Positions 9,218 to 17,421 of a DNA stretch of 60,612 nucleotides are shown here, one piece after another. The notes beneath the pieces are model-generated. The model saw nothing but the letters and a program-made list of their open reading frames with translations, did not search any database and was not told the DNA's origin. Origin of the DNA: Mucilaginibacter pineti (lineage in GTDB: Bacteria; Bacteroidota; Bacteroidia; Sphingobacteriales; Sphingobacteriaceae). Both the position numbers and the translations under genes were made by a program. The stretch is taken from positions 1 through 60,612 of the forward strand of contig NZ_FNAI01000022.1 of assembly GCF_900101875.1 (NCBI RefSeq), written 5' to 3'. Numbering within the stretch: the first letter of the stretch is position 1; each line of letters starts with the position of its first letter.

Positions 9218-10354
9218 TTGAATACCAAAAATATCTCCTTTGTAAAATTATTAAACCGTTTGTTAATAATATTATGCTTAACAACAGGATGCCTTGTTGC
9301 AAAAAGCAGTCCAAAAAATGAGCAAATGCGGTCCTTAGCGTTTAAAAGGGCACAAAGTCTTAATAATGGCATCAGTATTTCATGGTTAGAGCAAACCTGG
9401 ATAAAAAATCCGCTGGCCGGTGCCGGCCCAACAACTGCCGATTTTTTATTACTTAAAAAGCTTGGTTTTAAAAGCATAAGGTTACCGGTTGCCTTTACTT
9501 ACTTCGAATCGGAACATATCCCGCTTCAAAATGTATTTGCCCGTATTGATAAAGTTGTAAAACAATGCCATACTTACGGATTTAAACTGGTGTTGGATTA
9601 TCATTATGGGAAAATAAATGATACTAATTATAGCGAAGAAACGCCTAAAATTATTAATTTATGGCTAAAAATAGCTAAAAGATATAAAACTATAAGTGCA
9701 AACGATTTATTTTTTGAACTGTACAACGAACCGCCCCATATGAACCCCAATGTGTGGAAAGATGCCGCATATAATATAGTAACAGCTATACGTAAAGTTG
9801 ATAAGCAGCGTACGTTAATTGTAGGCGCATCAAATTATAATAGCATATATGAGTTAAGCAGGTTTGTAAGGCTTGCAGATGAGAACATTGTATATACTTT
9901 TCATTTTTATGAACCTTTCTTTTTTACACACCAGGGCGCTGAGTGGGTGGGCGACCAAGTTGCGACAACCGGGGTATCATTTCCTTATAATGCGGAAAAT
10001 TTTCCAGCCCTTAATCAAAAGGCTAAGGGAACATACGGGGAAACTAATTACGAACAATACAAACATGATGGTAATGAGCAGTCTATAAACGATAAGCTGC
10101 ACATTGTAAAAGCCTGGGCCGATAAATACTACGTTCCCATTATTTGCGGCGAGTACGGAGTTTACAATAAAAATGCCGATATGGGCAGTCGGTGCCGTTA
10201 CATCAAGGCTACCCGTGCAGCACTTAAAAAACTTAATATTCCCGGGATGCTTTGGGATTATGATAGCTCGTTCTCCCTGTTTACCGGGAAACCCTCGCTG
10301 GCCAATTTATCGTCCTGTATGAAAGATGCCATAGGTTATAATGACCCAAAATGA
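9218..10354 (+). CDS. GH5-family endoglucanase-like glycoside hydrolase
   Basis: 378 aa from a TTG codon; the first in-frame ATG is at codon 37, after the signal sequence, so the TTG start is preferred. The N terminus has a hydrophobic segment ending in a lipobox-like LTTGC (Cys25). The GH5 barrel carries the acid/base Glu171 in FFELYNEPP and the nucleophile Glu312 in IICGEYGVY, plus FKSIRLPV and TFHFYEP motifs. GH5 enzymes cleave beta-1,4-glucans or mannans. It is divergent from the HK-BcsB-GT2 locus with 85 bases between, the place where canonical cellulose operons keep the GH8 enzyme BcsZ. A polymer-trimming role is a reasonable inference. Confidence 0.85.
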   Translation: MNTKNISFVKLLNRLLIILCLTTGCLVAKSSPKNEQMRSLAFKRAQSLNNGISISWLEQTWIKNPLAGAGPTTADFLLLKKLGFKSIRLPVAFTYFESEHIPLQNVFARIDKVVKQCHTYGFKLVLDYHYGKINDTNYSEETPKIINLWLKIAKRYKTISANDLFFELYNEPPHMNPNVWKDAAYNIVTAIRKVDKQRTLIVGASNYNSIYELSRFVRLADENIVYTFHFYEPFFFTHQGAEWVGDQVATTGVSFPYNAENFPALNQKAKGTYGETNYEQYKHDGNEQSINDKLHIVKAWADKYYVPIICGEYGVYNKNADMGSRCRYIKATRAALKKLNIPGMLWDYDSSFSLFTGKPSLANLSSCMKDAIGYNDPK

Positions 10355-10406
10355 GGTAGCACTTTTATTAGTTTAATGATTATCTTTGTTGCATTAATAA
10401 TGTTTT

Positions 10407-11387
10407 ATGAAATTTTTTGAAGAAAAACGTAGGGAAGTAATGGTGCACATAGAAAAGTTCATGCTTGAAAAGATGAACGAATATTTAAAGCCCATTGACA
10501 CCATATGGCAGCCATCTGATTTTTTGCCCGATTCTTCAAGAGATACTTTTTTTAACGAGATCAAAGAATTGCAGGAAAGTGCCCAGGGCCTTAGCTATGA
10601 TCTTATCGCAGTTTTAATTGGCGATACCATTACCGAAGAAGCTTTGCCTACCTATGAATCATGGCTTACCATGGTTGAAGGTGTATCAAGGAACGAAGAA
10701 GGCGGCTGGATGAAATGGACACGCCATTGGACAGCCGAAGAAAACCGTCATGGCGATTTGCTGAACAAATATCTATACCTGTCTGGCAGGGTTGATATGC
10801 GCATGATGGAGATCAGCACCCAATACCTTATTGCCGATGGCTTTGATATTGGTACAGGTCATGATCCTTACCGCAACTTTATTTATACATCTTTTCAGGA
10901 GCTGGCTACCAATGTATCGCACAGACGTGTAGCTTCACAGGCTAAAAAAGACGGTGATACCTTGCTATCAAAAATGTGCGGCGTAATTGCCAGCGACGAA
11001 GCCCGCCACGCCAAAGCCTACAAATACTTTATCGAAAAAATATTTGAGGTAGATCCAAGTGAGGCCATGATTGCCTTTGAGGATATGATGCGCAAAAAAA
11101 TTGTAATGCCCGCCCACTTCCTGCGCGAAGTAGGGTTAAAAATAGGCCAAACCTTTGGTCACTTTACTGATGCTGCACAGCGTTTAGGGATTTATACGGC
11201 CATTGATTATGTTGATATCCTGAAAGAACTTATTGAAGACTGGCACATTGAAAGCACCACCGATCTTAACGAAGCCGGAGAAAAGGCCCGTGATTATATC
11301 ATGAATCTGCCCGCCCGTTTATTACGTGTTGCCGACAGAATGAAAAACCCAATGCTGGAATATAAATTTACCTGGATAAACGGATAA
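10407..11387 (+). CDS. Acyl-ACP desaturase (stearoyl-ACP 9-desaturase family)
   Basis: 326 aa, the usual size for bacterial type-2 fatty acid desaturases. The diiron ligands are visible as EE (78-79), EENRH (111-115), FQELATNVSH (Glu165) and DEARH (197-201). The soluble enzyme introduces a double bond into acyl-ACP using O2 and ferredoxin, adjusting membrane fluidity. It is monocistronic: 52 bases after the GH5 stop and followed by its own terminator. The start is the first ATG and gives the expected N terminus. Confidence 0.92.
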   Translation: MKFFEEKRREVMVHIEKFMLEKMNEYLKPIDTIWQPSDFLPDSSRDTFFNEIKELQESAQGLSYDLIAVLIGDTITEEALPTYESWLTMVEGVSRNEEGGWMKWTRHWTAEENRHGDLLNKYLYLSGRVDMRMMEISTQYLIADGFDIGTGHDPYRNFIYTSFQELATNVSHRRVASQAKKDGDTLLSKMCGVIASDEARHAKAYKYFIEKIFEVDPSEAMIAFEDMMRKKIVMPAHFLREVGLKIGQTFGHFTDAAQRLGIYTAIDYVDILKELIEDWHIESTTDLNEAGEKARDYIMNLPARLLRVADRMKNPMLEYKFTWING

Positions 11388-11412
11388 GTTTCCCTGCTTT
11401 ATAGATATTATG

Positions 11413-11440
11413 AAAGACGCATTGTTTGCGTCTTTTTTTT
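11413..11440 (+). terminator. Terminator of the desaturase gene
   Basis: AAAGACGC (11413-11420) pairs with GCGTCTTT (11428-11435) across a short loop and is followed by a run of T to 11440. Confidence 0.85.
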
Positions 11441-11458
11441 GTTTGTAGCTTTTTTTAA

Positions 11459-11571
11459 TTTCCCTCTTGAGAGGGCGCGCGTAAGGAAGTGAAATAGGAG
11501 GGGTGTGTTAGTCACAAGCAAGGAGCACAAATTGAAGTACATACCCATCCACCCCTCTAAAGAGGGGAATG
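11459..11571. repeat. Paired palindromic repeat (CCCTCTTGAGAGGG / CCCCTCTAAAGAGGGG)
   Basis: Two short palindromes, CCCTCTTGAGAGGG at 11462-11475 and CCCCTCTAAAGAGGGG at 11552-11567, bracket a spacer of about 75 bases. Architecture resembles the CTCTCC-type elements in the mutase gene (two palindromes about 80-90 bases apart), but the flanking sequence differs, so this may be a related subfamily. Confidence 0.7.
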
Positions 11572-11608
11572 GCGCAAAGCCCTTGCTTTTAAGGCTATAT
11601 GTTGAACT

Positions 11609-13252
11609 TTAAACCTCCCCTTCAACCTTAAATCCCGGCTTGCTATACCCTTCAGGTACATAGTTTTCCGGTATCTGGATGTGGTTACCGTCGCGGAGGG
11701 AAGTGTAATGCGGCGACATGATCTCTACCCCGGCTTCGTTAAATTTATCCTGTATGTTTTGGTGCAGGCGCGAGTAAATAACCGCCATTTGGTTTGATAG
11801 TGCCGTGTAGGCATTGAGCTGGTAACTTACATTAAAATCATTCAACTCGGTTTGTAAAACAAAAGGTTTAGGATCTGCCGATATCCCTTCCGATGCTTCT
11901 GCCGCGCTGATGAGCAGGTGGTGAACAGTTTGCCAGGGTACATCGTAACCAATGGTAACGGTGGTATTTAATATCAATCCGGTGGTTTTGGCCATGGTTG
12001 TATAATTAACGGTATGGCCGCTTAAAATGGTGGCGTTGGGTATGGTAATATCCTCGTTTTTAATGGTACGCAAACGGGTTACCAACAGGTTTTTTTCTAC
12101 CACATCGCCGGTAACTTCCCCCACCTTTATGCGGTCACCAATTTTGTAGGGGCGCATATAGGTAAGCACAATGCCCGCCACCATATTTGATATAGCCGAT
12201 GAAGAACCCAGCGAAAACAAAATTCCCAAAAATACCGTAACCCCCTGAAAAGCCTTAGTATCTGAACCAGGCAGGTATGGGAATATAACCACAAACATAA
12301 ACGCGTAAAGCAATACCCTAATGATGTTGTATGTTGGCATGGCCCACTCAGGGTAAAAGCCGCCGAGCGTAATGGCGCCATGCGCAATTTCGCTGGCCAG
12401 AAATTTTACCAGTTTTACAATGTACCGCGTAACCATATAAATAACAGCTATGGTAAGCAGGTTGGGTATAAAATTGAAAAGGGCGAGCAGTATATTCTTT
12501 AAAGGATTTACAACGTAAGCCAGCAACTGTACCGAAATTGGTTTAGAAGACGGAAAAATATAAAACAAAACAGGCAGCGCCAGGTAAACCAAAATAATAA
12601 TAATTATAAACCGGGCTATGCGTAGTAAACCGGTAATAACCGGCAGCAAGCGATTAGCATAGGCAACTGGGGCACCCTTTTCAGCAAGTTTGGTAATGCG
12701 GTTTTCCCAACTGCGTAGTATTTTTAACTTCACCCATCGCGATGCTTTATTTAATGCCCATATCAGCAATAGTAAAATAACGATTACAACTATGGCTTCC
12801 GCTATATTTATTATTACCTGCTGTGTGCTGTTATTAGTAAAATAATTGCCCAGCTTTTGTTTAAGTAAGGCAACGTAACTGGCGGCCAGTTGTGGCCGGT
12901 TAAGCTCGGTAAAGGTGGCATCGGCGTTATTAACCGCCATTATAATTTGTGAGCTATAGGAGATAACGGATAGGGTAGAGTCGTTAGTGATCTTGAGCGA
13001 ATCGGGGTTAAAATCCACCCGTTTAAAAAGAGCTTCAATGCGTTTTGTTACAATACCCGCGCGTTCCCTGGCATCAAACAGGCCTTGCCCAACGTAAAAT
13101 TTAAACAGGGTATCCTTGTTGATGATAACGGGCTCGCTTATGGGTACAAGTTCCCTGTTTTTAGGGATGGGGTCTTTAGGTGCCGGATATTGCGCGTTAA
13201 CTGTTATGGTTAATGATAAAAACAGGATAAGCAGGTAGTAAATTTTGCGCAT
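11609..13252 (-). CDS. MscS-family mechanosensitive ion channel with N-terminal extension
   Basis: 547 aa from the ATG at 13252, which begins a clean signal peptide (MRKIYYLLILFLSLTITVNAQ); upstream in-frame codons overlap the preceding gene and are rejected. A periplasmic region of about 120 residues is followed by several membrane helices. The MscS core is at the C terminus, with a pore-helix-like glycine/alanine-rich segment (LGSSSAISNMVAGIVL) and the beta domain (IGDRIKVGEVTGDVVEKN). It probably protects against hypo-osmotic shock. The small hypothetical gene upstream ends 43 bases before it and may be co-transcribed. Confidence 0.85.
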   Translation of the reverse strand: MRKIYYLLILFLSLTITVNAQYPAPKDPIPKNRELVPISEPVIINKDTLFKFYVGQGLFDARERAGIVTKRIEALFKRVDFNPDSLKITNDSTLSVISYSSQIIMAVNNADATFTELNRPQLAASYVALLKQKLGNYFTNNSTQQVIINIAEAIVVIVILLLLIWALNKASRWVKLKILRSWENRITKLAEKGAPVAYANRLLPVITGLLRIARFIIIIILVYLALPVLFYIFPSSKPISVQLLAYVVNPLKNILLALFNFIPNLLTIAVIYMVTRYIVKLVKFLASEIAHGAITLGGFYPEWAMPTYNIIRVLLYAFMFVVIFPYLPGSDTKAFQGVTVFLGILFSLGSSSAISNMVAGIVLTYMRPYKIGDRIKVGEVTGDVVEKNLLVTRLRTIKNEDITIPNATILSGHTVNYTTMAKTTGLILNTTVTIGYDVPWQTVHHLLISAAEASEGISADPKPFVLQTELNDFNVSYQLNAYTALSNQMAVIYSRLHQNIQDKFNEAGVEIMSPHYTSLRDGNHIQIPENYVPEGYSKPGFKVEGEV

Positions 13253-13295
13253 AACAGTTTTTCTGTTAAAGCTAAAAATTATATTCCAAAAATTA

Positions 13296-13622
13296 CTACC
13301 CCTCCTGCACCAGGTCGGTACCAAGGTTGTCCGACAAATCATCAAACAGATCGTTCAAAATAGATTCCAGTGTAAGTGAGTTCACATCATCTACATAATG
13401 TTCAGATCGTGTGATCCAAAGTTCTGTGCCGTTTATTGTTATCCTGAATAAAAAACCTTCATATAGTCCCGGTTGTGAAATTTCAACGGTACCGTCTTTT
13501 TGCTCAACAATGAAATCAATATCGCTTTGCCTGCGTTCATGAAAAAGCAGGTTAAGCTTTTTCTGCAGCAGGTAGTGCACGTCGCTTATTTGAATGGGTT
13601 TATGCAGGGTTATAATTTTCAT
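13296..13622 (-). CDS. Hypothetical 108-aa protein
   Basis: The ATG at 13622 gives a 108-residue soluble protein (MKIITLHKPIQISDVHYLLQKKL). In-frame sequence further upstream is partly encoded by a palindromic repeat and is unlikely to be native. The C terminus is acidic (SILNDLFDDLSDNLG). No domain is recognised. It precedes the MscS gene on the same strand. Confidence 0.65.
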   Translation of the reverse strand: MKIITLHKPIQISDVHYLLQKKLNLLFHERRQSDIDFIVEQKDGTVEISQPGLYEGFLFRITINGTELWITRSEHYVDDVNSLTLESILNDLFDDLSDNLGTDLVQEG

Positions 13623-13674
13623 GTTAATACATTTGCATTGTTTAATATTACAAAGCACTTTTGTTATTGTTTGG

Positions 13675-13710
13675 GCCTCACCCCATCCCCTCTCCAAAGG
13701 AGAGGGACTT
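13675..13710. repeat. Half unit of the CTCTCC palindromic element
   Basis: GCCTCACCCCATCC is followed by CCTCTCCAAAGGAGAGG, the same terminal motif and palindrome found at both ends of the full elements at 18638, 19106, 19907 and 24286. Only one arm is present here, in the divergent promoter region between the hypothetical gene and the aldo/keto reductase gene. Confidence 0.85.
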
Positions 13711-13734
13711 TATAGATTTTAATCATCATTTACC

Positions 13735-14754
13735 ATGAATTATAAATTACTTGGCCGTTCGGGCCTTAAAGTTTCAGAATTATGTTTGGGTACCATGGGC
13801 TTCGGCACCGAGGCAGGCTGGGGTGCCGATAAGGATATCAGCTTTGCCATAATGGATGCCTACGCCAATGCCGGCGGTAATTTTTTGGATACCGCCAATA
13901 TGTATAAACTGGGTACCAGCGAAAAGATCATAGGCGATTATATGAGCAATCATGACCGTGATTATTTTGTACTGGCCACCAAATACACGCTGAAGGATAA
14001 TATTACCAATCCCAATGCATCGGGCAATAACCGCAAAAACATGATGCGCAGTGTGGAGGAAAGCCTTAAACGCCTGAAAACCGATTTTATTGATGTTTTG
14101 TACCTGCACATCTGGGATAACATTACTCCAATTGACGAGGTGTTGCGCGCTATGGACGATCTGATAAAACAAGGCAAAATAAACTACGCCGCCATAAGTG
14201 ATACCCCCGCGTGGGTAGTAGCCCGAGGCAATACGCTTGCCGAACTCATGGGCTGGAGCCAGTTCATAGCTTTACAAGTAGAATATAGCCTGCTGGCCCG
14301 CACTGCCGAGCGCGAACTGATACCTATGGCAAAACACTTCGGGATGACGGTTACCCCCTGGGCGCCCTTGGCCGGCGGAGCACTTACCGGTAAATACCAG
14401 CGCGGCGAGCAAGGACGTATAAAAGCAGAAAGCAAGCGCCGCGATGGACGTAGTTTATCAATAACGGAAACTGTTGTGGCTATAGCTGCCGAACTGGGAG
14501 TATCCGAAAGTCACGTTGCGCTAAACTGGACGCGCCAGCAAGGTTTTTCATGTATCCCGATAGTTGGGGCAACCAAGGTAGATCAGCTTATAGATAACCT
14601 GAATACCGTGAACATTACCCTAAGCCAGGAGCAAATGCAACGCCTCAACGACGTAAGCGCCATTGAACTTGGTTTCCCCGGCGATTTTTTTGCCGAAGAA
14701 GCGGTGAGAAATAACAGTTTCGGCGGGTTTTATGATAAGGTAGAAAAAAGGTAG
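13735..14754 (+). CDS. Aldo/keto reductase
   Basis: 339 aa. The family tetrad is visible: Asp52 and Tyr57 in FLDTANMY, Lys83 in LATKYT, and His in LYLHIWD. The C terminus has the NADPH-binding IPIVGATKVDQLIDNL signature. It is a cytosolic NADPH-dependent oxidoreductase of the AKR11/YajO-like group; the substrate cannot be inferred. It is divergent from the 13296 gene and convergent with the small membrane protein gene. Confidence 0.92.
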   Translation: MNYKLLGRSGLKVSELCLGTMGFGTEAGWGADKDISFAIMDAYANAGGNFLDTANMYKLGTSEKIIGDYMSNHDRDYFVLATKYTLKDNITNPNASGNNRKNMMRSVEESLKRLKTDFIDVLYLHIWDNITPIDEVLRAMDDLIKQGKINYAAISDTPAWVVARGNTLAELMGWSQFIALQVEYSLLARTAERELIPMAKHFGMTVTPWAPLAGGALTGKYQRGEQGRIKAESKRRDGRSLSITETVVAIAAELGVSESHVALNWTRQQGFSCIPIVGATKVDQLIDNLNTVNITLSQEQMQRLNDVSAIELGFPGDFFAEEAVRNNSFGGFYDKVEKR

Positions 14755-14760
14755 ATCTAC

Positions 14761-15036
14761 CTAATTAATCTCTTTATTGCCTTTAGTATGTGTGGCATGG
14801 TTTGCTGTATGATCATGCCGCACGTTTTGATATTCGTCGATATGTTGGAGTTCTTTCCTTTTTCGGTTTCGTTGAAAATAACGCCTTATTCTGCTAAACA
14901 GATGTTTGGCTTTTTCAACAAAGCGGGTAGTCCAATGGTCAAACCTGCCGTTTATGGCCATCAGCCCGAAGATGAAAAATCCCCCTATCATTAAAACCAC
15001 AAATATGTGCAGTGCCTGTACCAATATATCTCTCAT
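14761..15036 (-). CDS. Small single-pass membrane protein, function unknown
   Basis: 91 aa with one N-terminal membrane helix (ALHIFVVLMIGGFFIFGLMAI) followed by a highly basic, His-rich cytoplasmic tail (RIRRYFQRNRKRKEL, HDHTANHATH). The stop lies six bases beyond the convergent aldo/keto reductase stop. No family is recognised. The consistent topology and position support a real gene, but it is short. Confidence 0.55.
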   Translation of the reverse strand: MRDILVQALHIFVVLMIGGFFIFGLMAINGRFDHWTTRFVEKAKHLFSRIRRYFQRNRKRKELQHIDEYQNVRHDHTANHATHTKGNKEIN

Positions 15037-15230
15037 GATTGATATTCAATTATTTATATATCAAAAGGCAATGATTGTGCCTGTTTGGCGAAATGTTGAA
15101 AATTGAGGTGTTAACTTACTGATTGCGTGTCAATAAAGTCGGCCTAACCAAGTTGTTGTAAATGATTGAGTGCAAAGTGCTTGTGTATGCATAGCCATAC
15201 AGAACAGGGCTCATAATCAATAATGAGCTG

Positions 15231-15992
15231 TTAAAATCTTTTTAAATATGATTGGCTGATGAGTTCGGCATACATAATACCTGCAGGTTTATCTACACTA
15301 AACCAGGGATCACCCTCATATTGCAGCAGCTGAATATTTTGCGCGGGCATATAACTTTGTGCCAGCAAGAACTTTTTCTGGTGACGGGCATTTTCAACCA
15401 CATTCATCACTATAAAGCAATGCCCCGGCGAACCGCCATGTATAAAGACGTCGCCGGCTTTAAGGGAGTTAATATTGGGCACCGGTTTTAGTTCTTTTTG
15501 CAATGATAATGTACCTGCATAACTAAACACCAGCGTCATGTAGCGCATAAAGCAGGAGTAGCTGTAATCCTTTTTAGCTTTTAGTGCCCAATGATCATTA
15601 CTGTAGCGGTAACCATCGGCATAATGCACAAAATCGCAGCGGAAACCACTGGTAAAATTAAAACTGATGGCGGCATAGTTTTTCTGATGATACAGGTATT
15701 CGCCGCGCAGGCGCATTACGGCATCGGCGCATTGCTGCAAATCCTGATTGCCTATACTCATATCAACAACGGCGGCGGTGTATACATCGGTACGGGCAAT
15801 ATCGCCTTTATAGGTATAGGTTTTTGTACCTGCGGGTTTAAGCGGCAAAGCCTGCAGCCAGGCCCCAAAGCTGCCGGGAGCGGCTGCCATTTGTTGGAAA
15901 CCTTCGGGCGTTTTAAACCTTGCCAAAACATTGTCGGTTTTTGCCGGGGTGATGGTTAGCATCGCGAGGATCAGCACTAACAAACCTTTCAT
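15231..15992 (-). CDS. Secreted DUF4846 protein
   Basis: 253 aa with an N-terminal signal peptide. The body matches the DUF4846 pattern: PGSFGAWLQALPLKP, TYTYKGD, AAVVDMSIGNQDLQQCADAVMRLRGEYL, and a late GGSPGHCFIVMNV segment. Its biochemical role is not established. The start overlaps the stop of the M23 peptidase gene by four bases, so the two are translationally coupled and may act together on the cell envelope. Confidence 0.85.
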   Translation of the reverse strand: MKGLLVLILAMLTITPAKTDNVLARFKTPEGFQQMAAAPGSFGAWLQALPLKPAGTKTYTYKGDIARTDVYTAAVVDMSIGNQDLQQCADAVMRLRGEYLYHQKNYAAISFNFTSGFRCDFVHYADGYRYSNDHWALKAKKDYSYSCFMRYMTLVFSYAGTLSLQKELKPVPNINSLKAGDVFIHGGSPGHCFIVMNVVENARHQKKFLLAQSYMPAQNIQLLQYEGDPWFSVDKPAGIMYAELISQSYLKRF

Positions 15993-16699
15993 ATTGTTTT
16001 AGCCTTTTTTAATTGCGAGTAAGGATTAAAAGGGACCGGCACACCATCAACCAGCCTGAATGCCGAAAAATGCAAATGCGTAGGCGATCGTTTTTTATAA
16101 GCATTATAACCTGTTCTGCCAACCTCGGCAATTTTTTTCCCTCGTTTAACTTCGTCACCAGGTTTTACAAAAATGATATTGTTGTGGGCATAGTAAGTGA
16201 TAATATTCAAATAGTAATTGTATATCCAAATGTATTTTCCACCGCGTAAATTACTTGTTGGTTCCCATTCATTACTACAAGCTATCACAATGCCATCCTC
16301 TACGGCTAACACGTCAACAGGTTTATGCGTACGGTCGTCAATACAGTCCTGGTTTTTATCAGTTATAAATATATCATGCGCAGGGTGGGCTGCATGTTTG
16401 TTACCATCCAGGTAACGATAGCCTTTATCCGAATAGCCATTGCCATTGGTGCCACCGATAGCATTGCTTTTATAGCCTTTAAGTGGGAATATCCAATTGT
16501 AGCTTTTAAGCATCGGTTTATTACCACGCAATTGGGCCATTAACTCATCCAATTTTTTAACGGCTGCCCGTTTATTGATAGTGCCATTTAAAACAGCAGT
16601 GTTTAAATCATTTATCTGGATACAAACAGCTTTATCATCCTGCCCAAACACGTTTAAGCATAACAATAAAACACCAATAAGCAGGACTATTTTTCGCAT
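15989..16699 (-). CDS. M23-family peptidase (LytM-like)
   Basis: 236 aa from the ATG at 16699, giving signal peptide MRKIVLLIGVLLLCLNVFGQ; an upstream TTG adds only four residues. The M23 metallopeptidase zinc ligands appear as HxxxD in HPAHDIFI and HxH in PTHLHFSAF, with a VLAVEDGIVIA strand between. The family cleaves peptidoglycan cross-bridges or regulates amidases. It is the first gene of a two-gene operon with DUF4846. An insertion around residues 120-150 (KNQDCIDDRTHKPVD) separates the first ligand pair from the core more than usual. Confidence 0.85.
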   Translation of the reverse strand: MRKIVLLIGVLLLCLNVFGQDDKAVCIQINDLNTAVLNGTINKRAAVKKLDELMAQLRGNKPMLKSYNWIFPLKGYKSNAIGGTNGNGYSDKGYRYLDGNKHAAHPAHDIFITDKNQDCIDDRTHKPVDVLAVEDGIVIACSNEWEPTSNLRGGKYIWIYNYYLNIITYYAHNNIIFVKPGDEVKRGKKIAEVGRTGYNAYKKRSPTHLHFSAFRLVDGVPVPFNPYSQLKKAKTI

Positions 16700-16744
16700 A
16701 AGGTTTATCAAGAGAATAAATATAACTGAATATCAGTTAAAATA

Positions 16745-17320
16745 TTATCCCTCAATTTTAATATCATACTTACTTAACAGCCCCGGCAGACCATGCAGGC
16801 CGAACTGCGCTTTTTTGATGATATTGATAGTTGGGTCGATGGTGAAATTGTAGGAGGTGCGGAAGTCGGCACCTTTAAGAATTGTGCGGTCGAAAAAGGC
16901 GCGATTAAGGTTGCAGTTAATGAATTTGGCGTCGGTAAGGTCGCACTCCACAAGATCGGTTTCAATCATAGAGCACTCGTTGAACGTGCCCTTTTTGTTT
17001 TTCTTTTTATAAAAGATGGCATTATCCAGAATGCAGTGATCAAAATTTACGCCGAATAAAAAATCGCGGGCCTTGCTGAAATTAACACCGCTTAGCTTAC
17101 AATGCTTAAAATGCACATCCTGAAAGCCGGTATCATCGGCATCGGCAAGGGCCAGATTACAGCCGTCGAACTGGCAATCCATAAAAACTACACCGTTGAG
17201 ATTGGCACCCGACAAATCGCAGTTTATAAAGGCACAATGTTCGTAAGTGCGGTTGCGGCCGGCAATTTTATCGGCAGTAATTTTAGTAAAAATCTCGTCC
17301 TCGTGGTGTTGTATCGGCAT
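16745..17320 (-). CDS. Pentapeptide-repeat protein
   Basis: 191 aa. Tandem A(D/N)LXX-type repeats run from about residue 25 to 165 (CDLSGANLNGVVFMDCQFDGCNL is one stretch in shorter form: LSGANLNGVVF, CKLSGVNF, CDLTDAKF, LKGADF), predicting a right-handed quadrilateral beta helix. The C terminus (IDPTINIIKKAQFGLHGLPGLL) resembles the capping helix of Qnr/MfpA-like proteins, but that does not prove gyrase binding. It is cytosolic and stands alone. Confidence 0.85.
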   Translation of the reverse strand: MPIQHHEDEIFTKITADKIAGRNRTYEHCAFINCDLSGANLNGVVFMDCQFDGCNLALADADDTGFQDVHFKHCKLSGVNFSKARDFLFGVNFDHCILDNAIFYKKKNKKGTFNECSMIETDLVECDLTDAKFINCNLNRAFFDRTILKGADFRTSYNFTIDPTINIIKKAQFGLHGLPGLLSKYDIKIEG

Positions 17321-17421
17321 AGGGCAAATTTAAGGTTCCTCGGTATAAATTAAAGGATAATTGTGTTTATTAAGCTCGGCTTCTGTAAAAAAAATGCAGC
17401 GATTAGGTACAGCTTAATCGG

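Noticed and set aside
13253..13345. Longer N terminus for the MscS channel
   Set aside because: It overlaps the preceding gene and places 31 residues in front of a clear signal peptide.
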